A model generated the notes under the pieces. The model saw nothing but the letters and a program-made list of their open reading frames with translations. It ran no database searches and had not been told where the DNA came from. From Arenicola marina (Eukaryota > Annelida > Polychaeta > Arenicolidae): a DNA stretch of 64,000 nt. Position numbers and translations under genes: made by a program. The stretch is from NCBI GenBank assembly GCA_964019135.1, contig OZ025258.1:1054001-1118000 (forward strand). Reading direction: 5' to 3'. This document shows, one piece after another, positions 54,701 to 62,672 of this stretch. Position 1 is the stretch's first letter, and each line of letters starts with the position of its first letter.

Positions 54701-57700
54701 AGACCCGTTACTTGGGTCGGTGAGAGACTTGTTACTTGGGGCGGTGAGAGACTTGTTACTTGGGGCGGTGAGAGACCCGTTACTTGGGGCGGTGAGAGAC
54801 CCGTTACTGGGGGCGGTGAGAGACTTGTTACTTGGGGCGGTGAGAGACCCGTTACTTGGGTCGGTGAGAGACTTGTTACTTGGGGCGGTGAGAGACCCGT
54901 TATTGGGGGCGGTGAGAGACCCGTTACTTGGGTCGGTGAGAGACCCGTTACTTGGGGCGGTGAGAGACCCGTTACTGGGGGCGGTGAGAGACCCGTTAAT
55001 GAGGGCGGTGAGAGACCCGTTACTTGGGTCGGTGAGAGACCCGTTACTTGGGGCGGTGAGAGACCCGTTACTGGGGGCGGTGAGAGACCCGTTAATGAGG
55101 GCGGTGAGAGACCCGTTACTTGGGGCGGTGAGAGAGCCGTTACTGGGGGTGGTGAGAGACCCGTTACTGGGGGCGGTGAGAGACCCGTTACTGGGGGCGG
55201 TGAGAGACCCGTTACTGGGGGCGGTGAGAGACCCGTTACTGGGGGCGGTGAGAGACCCGTTAATGAGGGCGGTGAGAGACCCGTTACTTGGGGCGGTGAG
55301 AGAGCCGTTACTGGGGGTGGTGAGAGACCCGTTACTGGGGGCGGTGAGAGACCCGTTACTGAGGGCGGTGAGAGACCCGTTACTGGGGGCGGTGAGAGGC
55401 CCGTTACTTGGGGCGGTGAGAGACTTGTTACTTGGGGCGGTGGGTACCTTTTGTAATGTGGTTATTTTCCGTGTTTCAACTAGAAAGGAAAGAAAGTCTT
55501 TTCCTGAAACAAACCTGAACCAGCCTAATAGGCTCCAACTAAATGTTACTTTCGATGACTGTAACTTCATTCCGCGCATGTTTTGCAGGTTCCGGCAGAC
55601 ATGTTACGACTGTTGGTGTATGGCGAAATAAGTAAGTCACTTGGACACTGTATAATCTCAGCCCACCTTATTGACACACCCAATAAAATCGTTTCTTGAG
55701 GCTTCGGTCTACCATTGACATATCAATCCATGGACTATGGGGAGTGAATGGTGTTATTGAGTACAAAACCGGTGTGAACAGGGATTTTTTTTTTAAATTT
55801 AATGTGAGATATTATATGTATATTCCTACATATATATTTCTTCTTTAAAGTGTTTTTATCTTTCTCTTCCAGTGAATGCCACGAACTTTGAAAGCGACAA
55901 TATCTACATTCACTACTTCATTGAGCTGCCCAATGGTGAGCTGTGTGTATCATTCACTACTTCATTGAGCTGCCCAATGGTGAGCTGTGTGTATCATTCA
56001 CTACTTCATTGAGCCGCCCAATGGTGAGCTGTGTGTATCATTCACTACTTCATTGAGCCGCCCAATGGTGAGCTGTGTGTATCATTCACTACTTCATTGA
56101 GCTGCCCAATGGTGAGCTGTGTGTATCATTCACTACTTCATTGAGCTGCCCAATGGTGAGCTGTGTGTATCATTCACTACTTCATTGAGCCGCCCAATGG
56201 TGAGCTGTGTGTATCATTCACTACTTCATTGAGCTGCCCAATGGTGAGCTGTGTGTATCATTCACTACTTCATTGAGCCGCCCAATGGTGAGCTGTGTGT
56301 ATCATTCACTACTTCATTGAGCCGCCCAATGGTGAGCTGTGTGTATCATTCACTACTTCATTGAGCTGCCCAATGGTGAGCTGTGTGTATCATTCACTAC
56401 TTCATTGAGCTGCCCAATGGTGAGCTGTGTGTATCATTCACTACTTCATTGAGCCGCCCAATGGTGAGCTGTGTGTATCATTCACTACTTCATTGAGCCG
56501 CCCAATGGTGAGCTGTGTGTATCATTCACTACTTCATTGAGCTGCCCAATGGTGAGCTGTGTGTATCATTCACTACTTCATTGAGCCGCCCAATGGTGAG
56601 CTGTGTGTATCATTTACTACTTCATTGAGCCGCCCAATGGTGAGCTGTGTGTATCATTCACTACTTCATTGAGCCGCCCAATGGTGAGCTGTGTGTATCA
56701 TTTACTACTTCATTGAGCCGCCCAATGGTGAGCTGTGTGTATCATTTACTACTTCATTGAGCCGCCCAATGGTGAGCTGTGTGTATCATTTACTACTTCA
56801 TTGAGCCGCCCAATGGTGAGCTGTGTGTATCATTCACTACTTCATTGAGCCGCCCAATGGTGAGCTGTGTGTATCATTCACTACTTCATTGAGCCGCCCA
56901 ATGGTGAGCTGTGTGTATCATTCACTACTTCATTGAGCCGCCCAATGGTGAGCTGTGTGTATCATTCACTACTTCATTGAGCCGCCCAATGGTGAACTGT
57001 GTGTATCATTCACTACTTCATTGAGCCGCCCAATGGTGAGCTGTGTGTATCATTCACTACTTCATTGAGCCGCCCAATGGTGAGCTGTGTGTATCATTCA
57101 CTACTTCATTGAGCCGCCCAATGGTGAGCTGTGTGTATCATTCACTACTTCATTGAGCCGCCCAATGGTGAGCTGTGTGTATCATTCACTACTTCATTGA
57201 GCTGCCCAATGGTGAGCTGTGTGTATCATTCACTACTTCATTGAGCCGCCCAATGGTGAGCTGTGTGTATCATTCACTACTTCATTGAGCCGCCCAATGG
57301 TGAGCTGTGTGTATCATTCACTACTTCATTGAGCCGCCCAATGGTGAGCTGTGTGTATCATTCACTACTTCATTGAGCTGCCCAATGGTGAGCTGTGTGT
57401 ATCATTCACTACTTCATTGAGCCGCCCAATGGTGAGCTGTGTGTATCATTCACTACTTCATTGAGCCGCCCAATGGTGAGCTGTGTGTATCATTCACTAC
57501 TTCATTGAGCCGCCCAATGGTGAGCTGTGTGTATCATTCACTACTTCATTGAGCCGCCCAATGGTGAGCTGTGTGTATCATTCACTACTTCATTGAGCCG
57601 CCCAATGGTGAGCTGTGTGTATCATTCACTACTTCATTGAGCCGCCCAATGGTGAGCTGTGTGTATCATTCACTACTTCATTGAGCCGCCCAATGGTGAG

Positions 57701-60700
57701 CTGTGTGTATCATTTACTACTTCATTGAGCCGTCCAATGGTGAGCTGTGTGTATCATTTACTACTTCATTGAGCCGCCCAATGGTGAGCTGTGTGTATCA
57801 TTCACTACTTCATTGAGCCGCCCAATGGTGAGCTGTGTGTATCATTTACTACTTCATTGAGCCGCCCAATGGTGAGCTGTGTGTATCATTCACTACTTCA
57901 TTGAGCCGCCCAATGGTGAGCTGTGTGTATCATTCACTACTTCATTGAGCTGCCCAATGGTGAGCTGTGTGTATCATTCACTACTTCATTGAGCCGCCCA
58001 ATGGTGAGCTGTGTGTATCATTCACTACTTCATTGAGCTGCCCAGTTGTAAGCTGTGTGTATCATTCACTACTTCATTGAGCCGCCCAATGGTGAGCTGT
58101 GTGTATCATTCACTACTTCATTGAGCTGCCCAGTTGTAAGCTGTGTGTATCATTCACTACTTCATTGAACCGCCCAATGGTGAGCTGTGTGTATCATTCA
58201 CTACTTCATTGAGCTGCCCAGTTGTAAGCTGTGTGTATCATTCACTACTTCATTGAGCTGCCCAGTTGTAAGCTGTGTGTATCATTCACTACTTCATTGA
58301 GCCGCCCAATGGTGAGCTGTGTGTATCATTCACTACTTCATTGAGCCGCCCAATGGTGAGCTGTGTGTATCATTCACTACTTCATTGAGCTGCCCAATGG
58401 TGAGCTGTGTGTATCATTCACTACTTCATTGAGCTGCCCAATGGTGAGCTGTGTGTATCATTCACTACTTCATTGAGCTGCCCAATGGTGAGCTGTGTGT
58501 ATCATTCACTACTTCATTGAGCTGCCCAATGGTGAGCTGTGTGTATCATTCACTACTTCATTGAGCCGCCCAATGGTGAGCTGTGTGTATCATTCACTAC
58601 TTCATTGAGCCGCCCAATGGTGAGCTGTGTGTATCATTCACTACTTCATTGAGCCGCCCAATGGTGAGCTGTGTGTATCATTCACTACTTCATTGAGCTG
58701 CCCAATGGTGAGCTGTGTGTATCATTCACTACTTCATTGAGCTGCCCAATGGTGAGCTGTGTGTATCATTCACTACTTCATTGAGCCGCCCAATGGTGAG
58801 CTGTGTGTATCATTCACTACTTCATTGAGCCGCCCAATGGTGAGCTGTGTGTATCATTCACTACTTCATTGAGCTGCCCAATGGTGAGCTGTGTGTATCA
58901 TTCACTACTTCATTGAGCTGCCCAATGGTGAGCTGTGTGTATCATTCACTACTTCATTGAGCCGCCCAATGGTGAGCTGTGTGTATCATTCACTACTTCA
59001 TTGAGCCGCCCAATGGTGAGCTGTGTGTATCATTCACTACTTCATTGAGCTGCCCAATGGTGAGCTGTGTGTATCATTCACTACTTCATTGAGCTGCCCA
59101 ATGGTGAGCTGTGTGTATCATTCACTACTTCATTGAGCTGCCCAATGGTGAGCTGTGTGTATCATTCACTACTTCATTGAGCTGCCCAATGGTGAGCTGT
59201 GTGTATCATTCACTACTTCATTGAGCTGCCCAATGGTGAGCTGTGTGTATCATTCACTACTTCATTGAGCCGCCCAATGGTGAGCTGTGTGTATCATTCA
59301 CTACTTCATTGAGCCGCCCAATGGTGAGCTGTGTGTATCATTCACTACTTCATTGAGCCGCCCAATGGTGAGCTGTGTGTATCATTCACTACTTCATTGA
59401 GCTGCCCAATGGTGAGCTGTGTGTATCATTCACTACTTCATTGAGCTGCCCAATGGTGAGCTGTGTGTATCATTCACTACTTCATTGAGCCGCCCAGTTG
59501 TAAGCTGTGTGTATCATTCACTACTTCATTGAGCCGCCCAATGGTGAGCTGTGTGTATCATTCACTACTTCATTGAGCTGCCCAGTTGTAAGCTGTGTGT
59601 ATCATTCACTACTTCATTGAGCTGCCCAGTTGTAAGCTGTGTGTATCATTCACTACTTCATTGAGCCGCCCAATGGTGAGCTGTGTGTATCATACACTAC
59701 TTCATTGAGCTGCCCAGTTGTAAGCTGTGTGTATCATTCACTACTTCATTGAGCCGCCCAATGGTGAGCTGTGTGTATCATTCACTACTTCATTGAGCCG
59801 CCCAATGGTGAGCTGTGTGTATCATTCACTACTTCATTGAGCCGCCCAATGGTGAGCTGTGTGTATCATTCACTACTTCATTGAGCTGCCCAATGGTGAG
59901 CTGTGTGTATCATTCACTACTTCATTGAGCCGCCCAATGGTGAGCTGTGTGTATCATTCACTACTTCATTGAGCCGCCCAATGGTGAGCTGTGTGTATCA
60001 TTCACTACTTCATTGAGCCGCCCAATGGTGAGCTGTGTGTATCATTCACTACTTCATTGAGCCGCCCAATGGTGAGCTGTGTGTATCATTCACTACTTCA
60101 TTGAGCCGCCCAATGGTGAGCTGTGTGTATCATTCACTACTTCATTGAGCCGCCCAATGGTGAGCTGTGTGTATCATTCACTACTTCATTGAGCCGCCCA
60201 ATGGTGAGCTGTGTGTATCATTCACTACTTCATTGAGCCGCCCAATGGTGAGCTGTGTGTATCATTCACTACTTCATTGAGCCGCCCAATGGTGAGCTGT
60301 GTGTATCATTCACTACTTCATTGAACCGCCCAATGGTGAGCTGTGTGTATCATTCACTACTTCATTGAGCTGCCCAGTTGTAAGCTGTGTGTATCATTCA
60401 CTACTTCATTGAGCCGCCCAATGGTGAGCTGTGTGTATCATTGACTACTTCATAGAGCCGCCCAATGGTGAGCTGTGTGTATCATTCACTACTTCATTGA
60501 GCCGCCCAATGGTGAGCTGTGTGTATCATTCACTACTTCATTGAGCCGCCCAATGGTGAGCTGTGTGTATCATTCACTACTTCATTGAGCCGCCCAATGG
60601 TGAGCTGTGTGTATCATTCACTACTTCATTGAGCCGCCCAATGGTGAGCTGTGTGTATCATTCACTACTTCATTGAGCCGCCCAATGGTGAGCTGTGTGT

Positions 60701-62396
60701 ATCATTCACTACTTCATTGAGCCGCCCAATGGTGAGCTGTATGTATCATTCACTACTTCATTGAGCCGCCCAATGGTGAACTGTGTGTATCATTCACTAC
60801 TTCATTGAGCCGCCCAATGGTGAGTTGTGTGTATCATTCACTACTTCATTGAGCCGCCCAATGGTGAGCTGTGTGTATCATTCACTACTTCATTGAGCCG
60901 CCCAATGGTGAGCTGTGTGTATCATTCACTACTTCATTGAGCTGCCCAGTTGTAAGCTGTGTGTATCATTCACTACTTCATTGAGCCGCCCAATGGTGAG
61001 CTGTGTGTATCATTCACTACTTCATTGAGCCGCCCAATGGTGAGCTGTGTGTATCATTCACTACTTCATTGAGCCGCCCAATGATGAGCTGTGTGTATCA
61101 TTCACTACTTCATTGAGCCGCCCAATGGTGAGCTGTGTGTATCATTCACTACTTCATTGAGCCGCCCAATGGTGAGCTGTGTGTATCATTCACTACTTCA
61201 TTGAGCCGCCCAATGGTGAGCTGTGTGTATCATTCACTACTTCATTGAGCCGCCCAATGGTGAGCTGTGTGTATCATTCACTACTTCATTGAGCCGCCCA
61301 ATGGTGAGCTGTGTGTATCATTCACTACTTCATTGAGCCGCCCAATGGTGAGCTGTGTGTATCATTCACTACTTCATTGAGCCGCCCAATGGTGAGCTGT
61401 GTGTATCATTCACTACTTCATTGAGCCGCCCAATGGTGAGCTGTGTGTATCATTCACTACTTCATTGAGCCGCCCAATGGTGAGCTGTGTGTATCATTCA
61501 CTACTTCATTGAGCTGTGTGTATCATCTACTACTTCATTGAGCCGCCCAATGGTGAGCTGTGTGTATCATTCACTACTTCATTGAGCCGCCCAATGGTGA
61601 GCTGTGTGTATCATTTACTACTTCATTGAGCCGCCCAATGGTGAGCTGTGTGTATCATTCACTACTTCATTGAGCCGCCCAATGGTGAGCTGTGTGTATC
61701 ATTCACTACTTCATTGAGCTGTGTGTATCATCTACTACTTCATTGAGCCGCCCAATGGTGAGCTGTGTGTATCATTCACTACTTCATTGAGCCGCCCAAT
61801 GGTGAGCTGTGTGTATCATTTACTACTTCATTGAGCCGCCCAATGGTGAGCTGTGTGTATCATTCACTACTTCATTGAGCCGCCCAATGGTGAGCTGTGT
61901 GTATCATTCACTACTTCATTGAGCCGCCCAATGGTGAGCTGTGTGTATCATTTACTACTTCATTGAGCCGCCCAATGGTGAGCTGTGTGTATCATTTACT
62001 ACTTCATTGAGCCGCCCAATGGTGAGCTGTGTGTATCATTCACTACTTCATTGAGCCGCCCAATGGTGAGCTGTGTGTATCATTTACTACTTCATTGAGC
62101 CGCCCAATGGTGAGCTGTTTGTATGCGTGACACACCAGACCGTGATGTAGCAATGGTTCCATAGAAACTTAACCTACCCTGTACCCATGTAATATGTGTT
62201 GAACTTTTCTCTTCTCTTTCAAAATAATACCCAAGCGATATTTAACGAAGAACAGTCATTGAGTTCTGTGACGGCCTTCCCTGTGTGTGGACGCCTCAGT
62301 GTGCCTTCACGTCTGTGTGTTGTAGGGTGGCAGTCCATGGGCCTGCAGCAGCTGTCAGGGGTCACCCAAACCTGCCGCTCCAAGGCCGTCGGTCCC
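36648..62396 (+). CDS. MKS1: MKS1, B9-domain ciliary transition-zone protein, 5' 13 exons, runs off right edge
   Basis: Exons: 36648..36724, 42736..42904, 43217..43299, 43914..43983, 44364..44458, 50629..50760, 52028..52158, 52455..52500, 52909..52945, 53521..53577, 55589..55631, 55873..55935, 62326..62396. All have GT/AG ends and phases agree throughout, giving 358 codons. The product follows human MKS1 from the N-terminus (MAELYEADFGTAFYRSRDP against [20 protein letters not shown]) through FKWQEKI, RLFSYVDHDNYTN, YEPTEELRKQNH, LCTIKVDTNGVISVRPDF, LYSRHADYIQACVG and into the B9 domain (IYIHYFIELP, LQQLSGVTQTC). MKS1 works with B9D1, B9D2 and Tectonic proteins at the ciliary transition zone; human mutations cause Meckel syndrome. 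Human MKS1 is about 559 residues, so roughly the last 200 lie off the right edge. Intron 5 and intron 12 are dominated by arrays made from the splice junctions themselves. Confidence 0.95.
36725..39569. other. 5' half of MKS1 intron 1
   Basis: Mostly single copy. A stretch at 37013..37180 has a B-box-like GGTTCCAGCCC, and its start is partly repeated in inverse orientation at 37673..37705 (CGGCCGGTGGGCCAT), so fragments of a short interspersed element are likely but unproven. Confidence 0.4.
38749..38853 (+). pseudogene. Fragment of a cysteine-rich (CxxC...CDGCH) domain
   Basis: An ATG opens 34 codons reading MAEVCLSCNAPIRLHQEGLQ followed by CDGCHL, then a stop. The C-x2-C ... CDGCH spacing recalls PHD-like N-terminal domains that I associate with transposon-related proteins in marine invertebrates. 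No continuation in the same frame follows, so it is either a gene remnant or chance; the function is unknown. Confidence 0.4.
39575..39832 (+). mobile_element. tRNA-derived SINE, a different family
   Basis: Head GGTAGCTCCGTGGGCTAGAG (A box) and GGTTCAAGCCCCG (B box), then a body ending AAAGCGTCCTAAATAACCAA. The head is longer than a tRNA between the boxes, so it is a SINE and not a functional tRNA. It lies in MKS1 intron 1. Confidence 0.8.
40250..41930 (-). mobile_element. Broken Ty3/gypsy-type LTR retrotransposon fossil
   Basis: Three recognisable parts on the minus strand: a pol segment with the end of RT and an RNase H domain (41316..41804), a gag-like segment (40798..41304), and an integrase C-terminal tail (40592..40804) followed by probable LTR sequence to about 40250. 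Their order is not the usual gag-pol order, so the element is rearranged and broken, with at least two structural breaks. It lies antisense in MKS1 intron 1. The segments are still readable, so it is probably not very old. No terminal repeat pair was confirmed. Confidence 0.8.
41931..42735. other. 3' end of MKS1 intron 1
   Basis: Two related stretches with AAAG(C/T)C...GGTGTGG and ATGTATGTAG(T/C)G lie at about 42010-42130. Nothing else recognised. Confidence 0.5.
42736..42904 (+). CDS. MKS1: MKS1 exon 2
   Basis: Acceptor GTTGTAG, donor AAG|GTAAAT, 169 nt, phase 2 in, phase 0 out. It encodes VKLERVTSANIVPQ, an acidic stretch and FCFKWQEKILSK, matching VHLQRITSSNF and IGWQEKLFSQ of human MKS1. 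Confidence 0.93.
43217..43299 (+). CDS. MKS1: MKS1 exon 3
   Basis: Acceptor GTGGCAG, donor GGA|GTAAGT, 83 nt, phase 0 in, phase 2 out. It encodes REVEFYSRTENCDS then LDRKYHEDCKLLE. Similarity to the human FEVDLYQNETACQ and QYRQEILKLE stretch is modest, but phase and order fit. Confidence 0.85.
43914..43983 (+). CDS. MKS1: MKS1 exon 4
   Basis: Acceptor TCTATTAG, donor AAT|GTAAGT, 70 nt, phase 2 in, phase 0 out. VRLFSYVDHDNYTN matches RRIFTYTDSDRYTN of human MKS1. A later CCACAG at 43936..43941 was not chosen as acceptor because it breaks phase. Confidence 0.9.
44364..44458 (+). CDS. MKS1: MKS1 exon 5; donor repeated downstream
   Basis: Acceptor GTCGGCAG, donor GCCAGCAG|GTAGGG, 95 nt, phase 0 in, phase 2 out. 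It encodes ELRQMTTSP, SEKMANLRHRRG, matching HCQRMTTA and VERMANVRRRRQ of human MKS1. The last bases and donor recur as the unit of the following array. Confidence 0.9.
44446..45070. repeat. G-rich minisatellite made from MKS1 exon 5 end plus donor
   Basis: The first units are exact copies of GGGGCGGCCAGCAG|GTAGGG followed by AGGGTGCGGGGG (37 bp). Later units diverge to GCTAGCAGGAACAGGTAGGG with unit length near 50-60 bp. G-rich, degenerate sequence continues to about 45470. Confidence 0.93.
45801..50647. repeat. 53-bp minisatellite made from MKS1 exon 6 acceptor and first 36 exon bases
   Basis: The distance from the first ACCCC (45806) to the true exon start (50629) is 4823 bp, exactly 91 units of 53. 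Each unit is 36 exon-derived bases (ACCCCAGGGGCCGGTG to GTGGC) plus GTATGTCCGTGTTGCAG. Every unit therefore holds an AG acceptor and a GTATGT donor-like site. Variation is confined to a few positions (GTCGTGGC/GTCGTGAC/GTGGTGGC, TTGCAG/TGGCAG). Confidence 0.98.
50629..50760 (+). CDS. MKS1: MKS1 exon 6; its first 36 bases are repeated upstream
   Basis: Acceptor GTGTTGCAG, donor GGAAA|GTGAGT, 132 nt, phase 2 in and out. It encodes PQGPVSSVNVVAYEPTEEL then RKQNHLLSTPGQTMYIMADL. Human MKS1 has VTWEPSEEFVRNNHVIN and TMHIMADL. The acceptor and first 36 exon bases occur 91 more times upstream, so the true in vivo acceptor is ambiguous; I chose the last copy because it alone continues into the MKS1 frame. 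Confidence 0.9.
50761..51230. other. Single-copy start of MKS1 intron 6
   Basis: No feature beyond the donor. Confidence 0.5.
51231..51968. repeat. 27-bp minisatellite with TGAAGGTCA in most units
   Basis: About 27 units with GAAGGTCATAGTACCTATAC and AGCAAAT. Most carry TGAAGGTCA, an extended nuclear-receptor half-site. It ends about 60 bp before the MKS1 exon 7 acceptor and includes no boundary. Confidence 0.95.
52028..52158 (+). CDS. MKS1: MKS1 exon 7
   Basis: Acceptor TGCCGCAG, donor AGAG|GTATGA, 131 nt, phase 2 in, phase 1 out. EFVLCTIKVDTNGVISVRPD is near-identical to [20 protein letters not shown] of human MKS1. Confidence 0.95.
52455..52500 (+). CDS. MKS1: MKS1 exon 8, microexon
   Basis: Acceptor CATTACAG, donor ACAAG|GTAATA, 46 nt, phase 1 in, phase 2 out. 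It encodes DLFEYTVEHASKQLT, aligning with ELWKYTIDNVSPHAQ of human MKS1. It was found because the flanking exons do not share a phase without it. Confidence 0.85.
52909..52945 (+). CDS. MKS1: MKS1 exon 9, microexon
   Basis: Acceptor CGTTTCAG, donor GAGAG|GTAGGA, 37 nt, phase 2 in, phase 0 out. It encodes QEQGREAKVFRE, aligning with EEERERRVFKD of human MKS1 and joining directly to LYSRHADY. Confidence 0.87.
53215..53510. repeat. 24-bp minisatellite abutting MKS1 exon 10 acceptor
   Basis: About 12 units with CCGGTGCACGTGTCCTCACG, giving way to C-run units with CACGTGCCCCCC. A diverged last unit (GGTGCAGGTGTCTTCACGCC) leads into the pyrimidine tract of the acceptor. Most units carry CACGTG. 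Confidence 0.92.
53521..53577 (+). CDS. MKS1: MKS1 exon 10
   Basis: Acceptor CGTTGCAG, donor AACC|GTGAGT, 57 nt, 19 codons. LYSRHADYIQACVGHDFET matches LYGRHKEYLSSLVGTDFEM of human MKS1. It sits between a CACGTG-bearing array upstream and a GTGAGA-bearing array downstream. Confidence 0.93.
53628..55441. repeat. 24-bp minisatellite downstream of MKS1 exon 10, higher-order structure
   Basis: About 75 units of GCGGTGAGAGACCCGTTACT plus TGGG. Each has a GTGAGA donor-like site. Blocks of about 334 bp at 53883 and 54217 are near identical, so larger segments were duplicated. It starts about 50 bp after the true donor GTGAGT, to which the unit is only loosely similar. Confidence 0.95.
55589..55631 (+). 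CDS. MKS1: MKS1 exon 11, start of B9 domain
   Basis: Acceptor TTTTGCAG, donor AATAA|GTAAGT, 43 nt, phase 0 in, phase 1 out. VPADMLRLLVYGEI aligns with VPGALRLFVNGEV, where the B9 domain begins in human MKS1. Confidence 0.93.
55873..55935 (+). CDS. MKS1: MKS1 exon 12; 3' end and donor seed a 6.2-kb array
   Basis: Acceptor CTTCCAG, donor CAATG|GTGAGC, 63 nt, phase 1 in and out. NFESDNIYIHYFIELPN matches YEYDNLYVHFFVELPT of the human B9 domain. The last 28 bases and the first 16 intron bases repeat about 141 times downstream. Confidence 0.94.
55908..62125. repeat. 44-bp minisatellite made of MKS1 exon 12 end plus donor, about 141 copies
   Basis: Each unit is 28 exon bases (ATTCACTACTTCATTGAGCY to CCAATG) followed by GTGAGCTGTGTGTATC. 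The span from the true donor (55936) to the last (62110) is 6174 bp, equal to 141 units less two 15-bp deletions seen near 61510 and 61720. The main variants are GAGCTG/GAGCCG and AATGGTGAGC/GTTGTAAGC. Confidence 0.98.
62326..62396 (+). CDS. MKS1: MKS1 exon 13, B9 core
   Basis: Acceptor GTTGTAG, donor CCC|GTGAGT, 71 nt, phase 1 in, phase 0 out. WQSMGLQQLSGVTQTCRSK matches the B9 core FQQLSGVTQTCTTKS of human MKS1. Later exons are beyond the right edge. Confidence 0.95.
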
Positions 62397-62672
62397 GTGA
62401 GTACAGCGCCACAACACTCTGGAGACCAACCACTAGTGACACATTGAAACCACTATTATAACGTGCCTCTCATTTGGCATCATATCACAAACATCTACAT
62501 CATAACCACCTATTTGTCAGCCATCTATATCTCAGTTATTCATATCACAGTATGAATCAATATGACAGTGATCTATATCACAGTCATCTATATCACAACG
62601 ATCTATATCACAACGATCTATATCAGTTTGCTATAGTATATATCCTGTCCACATATATCCCATCCGCTCATA

